This document shows positions 49,678-58,006 of a DNA stretch of 64,000 nucleotides, piece after piece; position 1 is the stretch's first letter, and each line of letters starts with the position of its first letter. The position numbers were made by a program, and so were the translations under genes. The notes beneath the pieces are model-generated. The model was not told where the DNA came from and searched no databases. It saw only the letters and a program-made list of their open reading frames with translations. Origin of the DNA: Methylocapsa sp. S129 (GTDB lineage Bacteria; Pseudomonadota; Alphaproteobacteria; Rhizobiales; Beijerinckiaceae); the NCBI RefSeq assembly GCF_009765995.1, contig NZ_LMUI01000048.1, forward strand, positions 248,001 to 312,000, given 5' to 3'.

Positions 49678-51264
49678 ATGCTGCGTCTGGCCCCCTGGAA
49701 GGTCGCCTCCATTCTGGCTGTCACTTTTTTGGCCGTGCTTCTTCTCGTCCCGAGCTTTCTGGGGACGGCGACGGTCGATCGCTTGGAGAAATTGCTGCCC
49801 TCGTTCTTGCCGGTCCGCCCCATCGTTCTCGGGCTTGATCTGCAGGGAGGCGCCTCTCTGCTTTGGGAGGTCGATAGCGCCGCGCTGACGCATGCGCAGG
49901 TCGAAACCTTGCGGGACGACGTTCGCGGCAAGCTGCGCGAGGGGCGCATTTCGCTGAGCGGCGGCATCGCCGTTCTGCCGCGCGGGGTGCAGGTGCGCAT
50001 CGCCGACGCCGCCGAACGCGCCAAGGCGCTGCCTTTGCTTCGGGCGCTCGACCAACCCATCAGCAACGCCATCATCGGCACGGCCGGCCACATGCTCGAC
50101 ATTACGGATGTTGGCGATGGCTCGGTGCAACTGCTGCTGACGGACGCGGCGATCAACGACAAAATCCGTCGCGCCGTCACGCAATCCATTGAAGTTCTGA
50201 ATCGCCGCCTTAATGAATCGGGCACGAAAGAGGTCAACATCCAGCAGCAGGGCGTCGACCGCATCCTGGTCGAAGTGCCGGGCCTGCAGGACACCACCGA
50301 GGTGAAGAAACTGGTCGGCGCGACCGCCAATCTTGAATTTCGCCTCGTCGCCGATCCCGGCGATCCGCCCAACGAAGTCGACAACCTGCCGCAACAGCAG
50401 GGCGGTCAGATACCCGTGCAAAAGCGTGTGATGGTCGCAGGCGAGGATCTGACGAATGCGCAGACCGGGTTCGACCAGAACAGCCAGCCCGACGTCAATT
50501 TCACCTTCAACCTGCGCGGCGGCCAGCGTTTCGGGCAGGTGACGTCGGAAAATGTCCAGCGCCGGTTCGCCATCGTGCTGGATGGGAAAGTCATTTCCGC
50601 GCCCGTAATCCAGACGCCGATCACGGGCGGCCGCGGCCAGATCACCGGCAATTTTACGGTCCAGGAAGCGGACAATCTTTCCGTTCTGCTGCGCGCCGGC
50701 GCCTTGCCCGCCAAATTGACCGTCGTCGAAGAGCGGACGGTCGGCCCCGGCCTCGGGCAGGATTCGATCGACGCGGGCAAGCGGGCGGCGATCGTCGGCG
50801 GCGTTCTGGTCGTTTGCTATATGCTGGCGACTTATGGGATTTTCGGCGTGTTCGCCGACGTGGCGCTCGCCGTGCACATCCTGTTCATCTTCGCCTCGAT
50901 GGCGCTGATCGGCGCGACGCTGACCTTGCCGGGCATCGCCGGCGTCGTCTTCACCATCGGCATGGCGGTGGATTCCAACGTGCTGATCTACGAGCGCATT
51001 CGCGAAGAGGCGCATATGGGGCGCTCGATTATTTCCGCGCTCGACGCCGGCTTCAAACGCGCTTTTGCGACCATCATCGATTCGAACGTGACGATGTTCG
51101 TCGCGGCCGTGATCCTCTATCTCTTCGGCTCGGGGCCAGTGCGCGGCTTCGCCGTTTCGCTGGGCCTTGGCATTCTCACCTCGGTCGTCACGGCAGTGAC
51201 CATGACGCGCATGATGATCGCGCTCTGGTATCGCTACAAACGCCCGACCAAGTTGCCGATATGA
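49678..51264 (+). CDS. secD: Protein translocase subunit SecD
   Basis: 528 residues, six helices with a large periplasmic domain after helix 1. Motifs are LGLDLQGGASLLWEVD near residue 45, and in the membrane domain VFTIGMAVDSNVLIYERIREE, the SecD proton-path block. GGAGAC precedes ATG 49678. Uses the proton-motive force to pull secreted proteins through SecYEG. Confidence 0.97.
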   Translation: MLRLAPWKVASILAVTFLAVLLLVPSFLGTATVDRLEKLLPSFLPVRPIVLGLDLQGGASLLWEVDSAALTHAQVETLRDDVRGKLREGRISLSGGIAVLPRGVQVRIADAAERAKALPLLRALDQPISNAIIGTAGHMLDITDVGDGSVQLLLTDAAINDKIRRAVTQSIEVLNRRLNESGTKEVNIQQQGVDRILVEVPGLQDTTEVKKLVGATANLEFRLVADPGDPPNEVDNLPQQQGGQIPVQKRVMVAGEDLTNAQTGFDQNSQPDVNFTFNLRGGQRFGQVTSENVQRRFAIVLDGKVISAPVIQTPITGGRGQITGNFTVQEADNLSVLLRAGALPAKLTVVEERTVGPGLGQDSIDAGKRAAIVGGVLVVCYMLATYGIFGVFADVALAVHILFIFASMALIGATLTLPGIAGVVFTIGMAVDSNVLIYERIREEAHMGRSIISALDAGFKRAFATIIDSNVTMFVAAVILYLFGSGPVRGFAVSLGLGILTSVVTAVTMTRMMIALWYRYKRPTKLPI

Positions 51265-51306
51265 TCGCCCGGCTCCAACCTCCCGCCGCGCGAAGGAAAT
51301 AGCCTG

Positions 51307-52263
51307 ATGAAGCTGTTGCGCCTCGCTCCAGAGAACACAAAATTCGACTTCATGCGCCTGCGGCGCCTGAGCTATCCGCTGTCGGCGATCCTGTCGATTG
51401 TCGCGGTGTTGCTGTTCTTTTTCGTCGGCATGAATTTCGGCATCGACTTTTCCGGCGGCACGCAGGTCGAATTGCGCGCCAAGAGCGGCAATGCCGATAT
51501 TGCCGCGCTGCGCAGCACCGGGGAATCGCTGGGTCTGGGCGCCGTCGAAGTCCAGCGCTCGGGCGCCGACACCGATGCGGTGATGCGCGTCGGCATTCAG
51601 CCGGGCGGCGAAGCGGCGCAGCAAACCGCGGTCGGCAAATTGCGCCAGGCCTTCGGCGACAATTACGAATTTCGTAAGGTCGACGCGGTGGGGCCGCGCG
51701 TGTCGGGCGAACTCGTGCAGAAGGGCACGCTCGGCATCGTTGTTTCGATCCTCGCCGTGCTGACCTATTTGTGGTTCCGGTTCGAGTGGCAGTTCGCGAT
51801 CGGCGCCATTATCGGCACCATGCATGACTTGCTGCTGACGGTTGGGTTTTTCTGCGTCACGCAACTTGAGTTCAACACGACCTCGATCGCGGCGATCCTG
51901 ACGATCGTCGGCTATTCCTTGAACGAGACCGTCGTCGTCCTCGATCGCATTCGCGAAGTCATGCGCAAATACAAGCGCCTCTCGACAGCCGAAATCGTCA
52001 ACATGTCGATCAACGCCGTGCTGCCGCGCACGATCATGACGGCGACGACGGTTTTCCTTGCCTTGCTCGCGCTGTTCTTCCTTGGCGGCCATGTCATCCG
52101 TTCGTTCTCGGCGGCGATGATCTGGGGCATATTCGTCGCCACCTATTCCTCGATCTTCATCTGCTCGCCGATCCTGATTTATCTTGGCGTCAGAGCCGAC
52201 GTGTTCGACAGGGAAAGCGCGCCCGAAGCCCAAAACCTTCCCGCTTCCAAGGCCAAGGGATGA
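51307..52263 (+). CDS. secF: Protein translocase subunit SecF
   Basis: 318 residues, six helices; GIDFSGGTQVELRA near residue 45 and the VVVLDRIRE block are SecF signatures. Partner of SecD, 42 bp downstream of it, and overlaps the next gene as ATGA. Confidence 0.97.
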   Translation: MKLLRLAPENTKFDFMRLRRLSYPLSAILSIVAVLLFFFVGMNFGIDFSGGTQVELRAKSGNADIAALRSTGESLGLGAVEVQRSGADTDAVMRVGIQPGGEAAQQTAVGKLRQAFGDNYEFRKVDAVGPRVSGELVQKGTLGIVVSILAVLTYLWFRFEWQFAIGAIIGTMHDLLLTVGFFCVTQLEFNTTSIAAILTIVGYSLNETVVVLDRIREVMRKYKRLSTAEIVNMSINAVLPRTIMTATTVFLALLALFFLGGHVIRSFSAAMIWGIFVATYSSIFICSPILIYLGVRADVFDRESAPEAQNLPASKAKG

Positions 52264-52661
52264 GCGCGGCGCCGGCCGGGACCGATGGTTTCGTCCCCGG
52301 CCGACATTTGATCGACGCCTATGGCGCGGGCGGCTTCCGCTTCGCCGGCATGTCGCATGTCGGCTCGATCCTTGCGACCCCGACGGGCGTGCGCGCTTTC
52401 GAACCCTTGACGCCGGCGGCGATCACCATCGCCTCGCTCAGCCTCCTCTTCGTCGAACTCGCCGAGCATCCGCGCTCGATTGAGATATTCGTGGTGGGCA
52501 CGGGCGAGAAAATGGCGTTGCTATCGGCGCCTGTGAAGGCGCGGTTGAAGGAAGCGGGCCTGCGCGTCGAAGCGATGGCGACCGGTCCCGCCGCGCGGGT
52601 CTACAACATCCTGCTCGGCGAGAACCGCCGCGTTGCGGCGGCGCTGATCGCAGCGCCATGA
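52260..52661 (+). CDS. Mth938-like domain (DUF498/NDUFAF3-like) protein
   Basis: 133 residues. The block from IEIFVVGTGEKMALL to AMATGPAARVYNILLGENRRVAAAL is the Mth938/NDUFAF3 core. In mitochondria NDUFAF3 helps assemble respiratory complex I. It is coupled to secF (ATGA), the position it holds in many alphaproteobacteria. A few hundred bases on lies an NDUFAF6-like gene, suggesting a complex I-assembly theme (inference). Confidence 0.88.
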   Translation: MSAAPAGTDGFVPGRHLIDAYGAGGFRFAGMSHVGSILATPTGVRAFEPLTPAAITIASLSLLFVELAEHPRSIEIFVVGTGEKMALLSAPVKARLKEAGLRVEAMATGPAARVYNILLGENRRVAAALIAAP

Positions 52662-52696
52662 CGATCGCGATAGCGGCGCGGGGAAAGCCGCGTGCG

Positions 52697-53089
52697 CTAC
52701 GCCTCGTCGACGAAATTGTACTGGATCTGGTCGAAGCGATCGGCGGGAAAGACGTAGAAAAACCGGAACGTCTTGTCGAAAGCATTGCGAACGGAATGAC
52801 GCGCAGCGCCGGGGATGAAAACCGCGGCGCCCGGCGAGACCGTCCGTTCGACGCCCTCGATCGTCACGATGGCGGCGCCCTCGAGGACGAAATAGATTTC
52901 CGGCTGCGCGTGGGAATGGAGCGCCAACGCGCCGCCGGGCTCGACAATGGCGACGCCCGCGACGAGGCCATCGCTCGGCGTCGACTCGCCGCTGATCAAT
53001 GTGTGAAACGAAAGGCGTCCGCGCTGGTCGTTCCACGCCGCCGGTTTGACATCTTCGACGCGCGTGACGAAGGATTCTATTTCAGACAT
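52697..53089 (-). CDS. Cupin-domain protein
   Basis: About 130 residues from ATG 53089 (MSEIESFVTRV). Single beta-barrel cupin with LHSHAQPEIYFVLEGAA (two metal-binding His and a Glu) and a second motif with PGAARHSVRN. Metal likely, substrate unknown. Inserted on the opposite strand between the secF-linked gene and the squalene/phytoene-synthase-like gene. Confidence 0.85.
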   Translation of the reverse strand: MSEIESFVTRVEDVKPAAWNDQRGRLSFHTLISGESTPSDGLVAGVAIVEPGGALALHSHAQPEIYFVLEGAAIVTIEGVERTVSPGAAVFIPGAARHSVRNAFDKTFRFFYVFPADRFDQIQYNFVDEA

Positions 53090-53174
53090 TCGAACGCCCT
53101 CCGCCGCCAAGCCCCGATCGAACGGACCCGCACTCCGCCGGCCTCGGCTCAAAGGCGCCTCGACCGCTAGGACC

Positions 53175-54035
53175 ATGATCCCATCTTCCCCCGCCCTGGC
53201 GCAAGCCTACGCCCATTGCGAGACGCTGACGCGCGATCACGATCGCGACCGTTGGCTTGCCGCGCTTTTTGCGCCGGCCGATGCGCGCCTGCATCTCTAT
53301 GCGTTGACCGCCTTCTCCTATGAAGTCGGCCGCCTGCGCGATTTTGTGCGCGAGCCTCTGGCGGGCGAGATGCGGCTCGAATGGTGGCGCGAGGCTTTGA
53401 CAGGGGCAGGGCGCGGCGAGGTCGCGGGCCATCCCGTCGCCGCCGCTTTGATCGATACGATCGAGCGCTTCAGCCTGCCGCTGCAGGCCTTCGACAACCT
53501 GCTCACGGCCCGCATGTTTGATCTCTACGATGATCCGATGCCGAGCCTGAATGATTTCGAGGGCTATTGCGGGGAGACCTGTTCGGTGCTGTTCCGGCTT
53601 GGCGCGCTTATTCTCGGGCAGGGGCGCGATCTCGGCGGCGCCGATGCGGCCGGCCATGCCGGCGTCGCTTACGCGATGGTCGGGCTGCTCAGGGCGCTGC
53701 CGCTGACCAGCGCGCGCGGACAAGTCTATCTGCCGGCCGATATTCTGGCCCGTCACGGCGTCTCCCGCGAGGATATGGCGGCGCGGCGCGACGGCCCGGG
53801 CCTGCGCGCGGCGCTCGCGGAATTGCGCGGTCATGCGCGTCGGCATCTCGACGCGGCGCGTGGCCTCACCCCGCAGGCGCCCGCCGAAATCGCCCCCGCC
53901 TTCCTGCCCTTGGCTGTTCCGCCGCTCTATCTCGCGCGGATGGAGCGCGCCAACTATTCGCCCTTCGGCGCCGTCGTCGAGGCGCCGCAATGGCGCCGCC
54001 AATGGGCCTTGTGGCGCGCCGCGCGCGGGCGATAA
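53175..54035 (+). CDS. Squalene/phytoene synthase family protein, NDUFAF6-like
   Basis: 286 residues from ATG 53175 (MIPSSPALAQAY); upstream in-frame sequence overlaps the cupin gene. All-helical isoprenoid-synthase fold. Where head-to-head prenyl synthases have Asp-rich DxxxD sites, this one has EVGRLRDFVREP and YCGETCSVLFRLG, as in NDUFAF6-type members linked to complex I assembly. The block GEMRLEWWREAL is typical of that branch. Carotenoid or squalene synthesis is therefore unlikely. Confidence 0.85.
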   Translation: MIPSSPALAQAYAHCETLTRDHDRDRWLAALFAPADARLHLYALTAFSYEVGRLRDFVREPLAGEMRLEWWREALTGAGRGEVAGHPVAAALIDTIERFSLPLQAFDNLLTARMFDLYDDPMPSLNDFEGYCGETCSVLFRLGALILGQGRDLGGADAAGHAGVAYAMVGLLRALPLTSARGQVYLPADILARHGVSREDMAARRDGPGLRAALAELRGHARRHLDAARGLTPQAPAEIAPAFLPLAVPPLYLARMERANYSPFGAVVEAPQWRRQWALWRAARGR

Positions 54036-54107
54036 AACCGGCAATGGAATAGCCTGGGAATAGCCCGAGCCCCCGAATGACCCGACATGGCGCGCCAAAA
54101 TCGCTGC

Positions 54108-54175
54108 TAAGTCCTTGATTCTCGCTGTCCCGGAAGGTCGCGAGCATCCGCGAAACGAGCGATATCAAGGGTTTG
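54108..54175. repeat. Imperfect palindrome related to 15941-16020
   Basis: Arms CTAAGTCCTTGATTCTCGCT and, reading the opposite strand at the right end, TCAAACCCTTGATATCGCTC. Shares TAAGTCCTTGAT and GATATCAAGG with the element at 15941-16020. Confidence 0.5.
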
Positions 54176-54296
54176 ACCCTCTTTGAGTTTCCAAATCGCA
54201 TTTTTTCGGCCAAACGGGGCCTGCGCGCCCTTCGGGCGATCGGGTTCCCAGGCTGACGGGATGAAGCGTGCAAGGCGTGGTCTATCCGTCTTTTGG

Positions 54297-54332
54297 AAAC
54301 GAGACCAACGGCTCATGCGATAAGAGCCGTTG
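54297..54332. repeat. Hairpin repeat, GAGACCA-linked type, copy 1
   Basis: AACGGCTC (54307-54314) and GAGCCGTT (54324-54331) form an 8-bp perfect stem with a 9-nt ATGCGATAA loop. The flanking AAACGAGACCA and internal GCGATAA-AGCC recur in the right arm of the element at 54605-54716. Confidence 0.6.
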
Positions 54333-54604
54333 AAAAGCTTCGCCAATTTCTGACCATCCGCGGCGCCCCGCAAATTTTTTTCTGACCACTTCGTGGAATT
54401 TCAAAGGGTTGCAAGGGGGAAAATCGAAAAAAAGTTTTCGACCGCGCCGCGCCGCCCTGCGCGTCGGCGAGGCGACGATCCCCCCTCGGCCTCGCTTGCG
54501 CGGCGCGCGGCTGGACGGCGGGCTTCACTCATGGCTTCGCTTCCTGCTTGATGAAAACAAGAATTCATCATAGCATTGATTCAGTTTTTCAGAAAGGTAT
54601 TCCC

Positions 54605-54716
54605 GGCTCTTATCGCGTTAGCTGTCGTTTTCCCCCAGGGCGACGTTTGGCTTGGAAAACCGGGTTGGCTGGATGAACTGAGAAAAACGAGACCAGCAGC
54701 TAACGCGATAACAGCC
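54605..54716. repeat. Long inverted repeat, GAGACCA-linked type, copy 2
   Basis: GGCTCTTATCGCGTTAGCTG at 54605-54624 is matched in inverted orientation by 54697-54716 at 19 of 20 positions, about 70 bp apart. The right arm is preceded by AAACGAGACCAG as in the copy at 54297. Confidence 0.7.
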
Positions 54717-54807
54717 AAAATGTCGCTCTAGCTTTGGCCAAGGCGCGTGGATTTCAATCGGCGGCCCAGGGGGAAGTTGGGGCGCATGGCGAAGGCGGAT
54801 TGGGCCG

Positions 54808-54917
54808 CGTCATTGCGAGGGAGCGAAGCAATCCAGACTTTGGCTCCCGCAGCCCTCGTCTGGATCGGTTCTCAAGGCGAGCGCGAAGCGTTCGTCCGAC
54901 AGCCGCTCGCGATGACG
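54808..54917. repeat. REP-like CGTCATTGCGAG element
   Basis: CGTCATTGCGAGGGAGCGAA at 54808, reaching AATCCAGA at 54837, is mirrored by CGTCATCGCGAG on the other strand at 54917-54906. The motif is familiar as a dispersed palindromic repeat in many proteobacterial genomes. Confidence 0.6.
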
Positions 54918-54923
54918 GGCGAA

Positions 54924-55136
54924 CTATTCGCCGCCGCCGCGCCCGAAGAGGGCTTCGACGCCGAGCGCCGCAATCTCGATGACGAGCACCGCGATCAGGA
55001 CGCCCGCCGCCGCGCAGGCGAGATGCGGCAGCGCGGGAAACCGCGCTTCGAGCCAGGCTTCGAGTTCGAGGCCGGCGCCCTTGGCGATGAGACTGCGAAG
55101 GAGGGCGGCGGCGAGGAGGGTGAGGAAGGCGACCAT
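54924..55136 (-). CDS. Small membrane protein of unknown function
   Basis: About 70 residues from ATG 55136 (MVAFLTLLAAALLRSLI), with GGAGAA six bases upstream. Two hydrophobic segments (about residues 1-15 and 43-62) and a Gly-rich end. No family recognised. Lies between the repeat field and the DGR. Confidence 0.5.
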   Translation of the reverse strand: MVAFLTLLAAALLRSLIAKGAGLELEAWLEARFPALPHLACAAAGVLIAVLVIEIAALGVEALFGRGGGE

Positions 55137-55363
55137 CGGGGTTCTCCGTGAACGTGATGGCAACCCAGTTTTCACACGGCGCGCCGCCTTGAAAGAACAT
55201 TGCCCCGCCGCGTTCCGTCTTGTTCTGGCGACTTCGGCGCGATTTGAGGCTTGTGGCGGCCTCCGATAGCCGGCCTGGCGGTACGTGACGGAAACAGGCC
55301 GATAAATGTCGGTGCGGTGGCCGACGAACTCGGCTAGCATTTCCCCAGTCGTTATTTGCTGAA

Positions 55364-56302
55364 TTGTGGGCGATGGACTCCGAACAGGCGAAGAAACCGA
55401 GGAGACCTTGGGGGCGGTGGAGCCCGCAGACTTGGGTCGATCGGTCGGACACGAGCCGGCGTATCAAGAGCGTTGGTGGTAGCGAAGTCGACTGCGCGAC
55501 ACACTTGGGTGTCAGGCGTAGTACTTTTCGATACTGGTTCGACGACCGCAGCAACCATAAGGGTTGGATCCCAAAGGCGCTGGAACCGAAACTGGACGAA
55601 TATTTGAATGGCCTGGGCCATTCATCCGAGGTCGAGCCGGCGGTTTCAGACGATAGTGCGGACGGAGTTGCCTCGAAGCGGCGCAATCGCCCTCTTATCG
55701 AACTGCACGCCGATATCGCCGACGTAAAAATTCGAGAACTCGCGACCTGCGCGTTCCGTCGAGACAATTTGCAGCCGCAACCGGAAGGCGATCCGATTTC
55801 CATCGACTGTCACGTCAACGTGCAAACGATCCCGACATGCCGCGGCGTGCAGATCGGCGTTGGGCAGTTCTCGCTGTTCGTCGATCCGGATCCGGGCCGG
55901 CGTGGCGTTTGCCGTCCGCCGGCAATGGATAGCCAGGTTCCCGGAGTCAAAATCACGAGAAGAGGGACGCCAGATGGTCTGCATGTGGTTTTCGAGAACG
56001 AAGGGTCGCCAACGGGGCCATTGCTGCTGAACGGCCTCGCGCCCGCCATTCCTCTGGGGTTTTATGACCAAGCCCGCGCGGGGGAAATGCTGACGATCAG
56101 GATGGTCGCTTCGTTCGACCATGATTTCGTCTGTGTGCGAGCCCCATCGGAAGGCCAGTCCGTTTCGCACAGCCAAAGCATGAATCGGAAGCAGGTAATC
56201 TATCATTTGGCGAAACGCGCGAATCTGGGCGTTCTCGCCGATGACGGCTATGTCACGCTGGTCGTCCAGATGTTGAGCATTAAGAGAGCGGAGCCGGAAT
56301 GA
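55364..56302 (+). CDS. Unknown protein coupled to the DGR target gene
   Basis: 312 residues from GTG 55364; ATG 55373 (MDSEQAKKP) is an alternative and neither has a strong ribosome-binding site. Residues 40-60 (DCATHLGVRRSTFRYWFDD) resemble a helix-turn-helix. The remainder is mixed, with a central Pro/Asp-rich segment and a C-terminal region near HDFVCVRAPSEG. I do not recognise the family. The stop overlaps the start of the variable target gene (ATGA), so the two are probably made in fixed ratio and may interact. Confidence 0.75.
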   Translation: MWAMDSEQAKKPRRPWGRWSPQTWVDRSDTSRRIKSVGGSEVDCATHLGVRRSTFRYWFDDRSNHKGWIPKALEPKLDEYLNGLGHSSEVEPAVSDDSADGVASKRRNRPLIELHADIADVKIRELATCAFRRDNLQPQPEGDPISIDCHVNVQTIPTCRGVQIGVGQFSLFVDPDPGRRGVCRPPAMDSQVPGVKITRRGTPDGLHVVFENEGSPTGPLLLNGLAPAIPLGFYDQARAGEMLTIRMVASFDHDFVCVRAPSEGQSVSHSQSMNRKQVIYHLAKRANLGVLADDGYVTLVVQMLSIKRAEPE

Positions 56303-57471
56303 TCGCGAGCGACTGTGGCCGAATGTCTGTGGGCGACCTTGAGGAACGCATTGACGCCATTGATAATTCGGCCGTCGAAGACTTCGTTGAGCTCATTCGC
56401 TTGGCGGGTCTGAACCCAACGTATGAACTGCGTTTCGGCGACTTCTCAGGCTGCCGTTTCGACGGGCAGGACTTGCGGGGTTTCGGCTTCACAGGTTGCG
56501 ACTTGACGAACGCAAGCTTCAAGGGCGCGCGAATCGAGCGGGCGGAGTTCGATTGCGCGACGATGCAACTCGCGACTCTCGCTGAGGCGGCGGATTTCGA
56601 TAACTATTTGAAAACGGAGATGACGCGCCGATGGAAAAGTCGCTTTCCGCTCAACGCGCGTCGTCTCCGCGACCTCGCCATCTTCCGCGAAGCCCCCTTC
56701 GCCCCGGAAATGGTCGTCCTGCCGGCCGGCGAATTCGCCATGGGGTCCGCTCTCGGCGACGCGGAACTTCCGGAAGACGACAAGGCCCGGGACGATGAAA
56801 TTGCGCCAGGCCTCGGCAAGCGGCGGACGCGGATTCCGCGACGCTTCGCGATGGCCCGCTATCCCGTCACTTTCGAGGAATATGACGTTTTCACCGATGC
56901 AACGGGGCGCAAGCGCGTCCCGCACAGCAATTGGGGACGCGCGCGGCGCCCCGCGATCAACCTAAGCTGGAGCGACGCGCAGGCCTATGTCGCCTGGCTG
57001 AACGGCAAGCTCGGCGGCAAGGCCTATCGGCTGCCCTCGGAGGCGGAATGGGAATATGCCTGCCGGGCGGGGACGGACACGCGGCGCTGGTGGGGCGATG
57101 CCTGGGACGCCGCGCGCGCCAACGGCGCTCGAAGCTTCGAGGGCGGGCGGACGTCGCCGGTCGGTCATTTTGCGCCCAACGACTGGCAATTGCACGATAT
57201 GATCGGCAATGTCTGGGAATGGTGCGCGGACGAATGGGCCGACAATATCGCGAAACTGCCGGAGGATGGCGCGGCTTTCGGCAAGCTCGTCCGCGAGACT
57301 CACCCAAAACAGATACCTGATGTCAAAAAGAACAAGAATAGGGCCCTGCGGGCTCTGCGCGGCGGTTCCTGGTACGGCGATCCGAGGGGCCTCCGCTCGG
57401 CGAATCGCGGCAGGTGCGAGCCGGGCGATCGCTTCGACTACATCGGCTTTCGCCTCTCCAGGACGCTTTAA
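56299..57471 (+). CDS. DGR target: FGE-sulfatase (C-type-lectin-like) domain variable protein
   Basis: 390 residues. Residues 1-40 are helical. Residues 45-90 look like pentapeptide repeats (FDGQDLRGFGFTGCDLTNAS). From about 130 an FGE-sulfatase domain follows: MVVLPAGEFAMGS, MARYPVTFEEYDVF, NLSWSDAQAYVAWL, LPSEAEWEYACRAG, MIGNVWEWCADEW, and GGSW at 355-358. The last 43 residues (348-390) lie in the variable repeat; residues 359-381 hold the mutable positions. The paired catalytic cysteines of true formylglycine-generating enzymes are not visible, so it is probably a ligand-binding protein. No signal peptide is seen, so a cytoplasmic location is likely. The ligand is unknown. Confidence 0.93.
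   Translation: MIASDCGRMSVGDLEERIDAIDNSAVEDFVELIRLAGLNPTYELRFGDFSGCRFDGQDLRGFGFTGCDLTNASFKGARIERAEFDCATMQLATLAEAADFDNYLKTEMTRRWKSRFPLNARRLRDLAIFREAPFAPEMVVLPAGEFAMGSALGDAELPEDDKARDDEIAPGLGKRRTRIPRRFAMARYPVTFEEYDVFTDATGRKRVPHSNWGRARRPAINLSWSDAQAYVAWLNGKLGGKAYRLPSEAEWEYACRAGTDTRRWWGDAWDAARANGARSFEGGRTSPVGHFAPNDWQLHDMIGNVWEWCADEWADNIAKLPEDGAAFGKLVRETHPKQIPDVKKNKNRALRALRGGSWYGDPRGLRSANRGRCEPGDRFDYIGFRLSRTL
57340..57467 (+). repeat. DGR variable repeat (VR)
   Basis: 128 bp at the 3' end of the target gene, collinear with the template at 59075-59202 (offset 1735). By eye 18 positions differ: 17 opposite TR adenines (12 to G, 5 to T) and one T-to-G at 57462 near the 3' end. Changed codons include 359 (AAC to TAC), 360 and 364 (AAC to GGC), 373 (AAC to TGC) and 379 (AAC to TTC). 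The 25 bp from 57443 on show no adenine change and should hold the initiation site (IMH). Confidence 0.97.
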
Positions 57472-57506
57472 TTCCTGATTCTTTATGTCTTTTCTTCAAG
57501 CGGGGT

Positions 57507-57523
57507 CCGGGGCGCAGCCCCGG
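57507..57523. other. GC hairpin downstream of VR
   Basis: CCGGGGC (57507-57513), GCA loop, GCCCCGG (57517-57523), 40 bp after the VR. DGRs often have a hairpin/cruciform just downstream of the VR that aids homing; this one is farther away than in phage BPP-1 and could instead be a terminator or common repeat. Confidence 0.45.
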
Positions 57524-57634
57524 CCACTATTCTTGGCGTTCCGGAACGTGTGCAAATGTTGATTATTTTGTTTCGCGCCTGTTCGGACTGGCTAAAATTG
57601 AACCGCATACGGACGAATCGGCGAGAGTGATCGT

Positions 57635-58006
57635 TTGGGACACGCGGGATCTGCGGACAGGAAAGTCAGCCCGGCGCTGGAAGCGTTGAATGGCTTCATT
57701 CGCTGGCTCGTGCCGACCGTTGAGCGCTTTCCCCGAAGCCAGAAGTTTCTCCTTGGGGACCGTATCCAGGCGACGGCGTTGGATGTTCTCGATCGCCTCA
57801 TCGAGGCGACTTACACAAAGGCGCGACAGGCGCATCTGCAAAGCGCCAACCTTGGCGTCGAGAAATTGCGCCACCTCTTCCGAATCGCCGTCGATCTGCG
57901 CTTTCTCGACCAGGATCGTTTCGAGTTTGCGGCGAGGGCGCTCGATGAAATCGGCCGCATGATTGGGGGGTGGGCGAGAAGGGACCGTGCCGAACATGCC
58001 GCCTGA
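57635..58006 (+). CDS. avd: DGR accessory variability determinant Avd
   Basis: 123 residues from TTG 57635; no later Met is usable before the core. All-helical, with IRWLVPTVERFPRSQKFLLG and DRIQATALDVLDRLIEA characteristic of the Avd/four-helix (23S rRNA IVS-like) family. Avd forms a basic pentamer that binds the DGR RT and RNA and is needed for cDNA synthesis. Lies 163 bp after the target and overlaps the RT start by 11 bp. Confidence 0.9.
   Translation: MGHAGSADRKVSPALEALNGFIRWLVPTVERFPRSQKFLLGDRIQATALDVLDRLIEATYTKARQAHLQSANLGVEKLRHLFRIAVDLRFLDQDRFEFAARALDEIGRMIGGWARRDRAEHAA

Larger units (their letters stand above)
54036..54923. other. Repeat-rich intergenic region
   Basis: 888 bp without a convincing gene, the longest gap in the window. 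It holds at least four inverted-repeat elements of three types (entries at 54108, 54297, 54605 and 54808). It directly precedes the DGR locus. No tRNA recognised. Confidence 0.65.

Noticed and set aside
49054-52233. Minus-strand open frame of about 1059 codons opposite yajC-secD-secF
   Set aside because: Lies antisense to well-supported secD and secF with full family motifs. Its product is a low-complexity Arg/Asp/His-rich string, typical of antisense frames in GC-rich DNA.
53175-54035. Phytoene or squalene synthase for carotenoid/hopanoid synthesis
   Set aside because: Asp-rich substrate motifs are missing and no crt or hpn genes neighbour it; NDUFAF6-like is a better fit.
54036-54923. CRISPR array
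   Set aside because: Repeats are inverted and few, of different types and without regularly spaced direct repeats or cas genes; they are palindromic elements.
56299-57471. Catalytic formylglycine-generating enzyme
   Set aside because: FGE fold motifs are present, but the cysteine pair expected near the C-terminal GGSW is absent and that region is the hypervariable VR.
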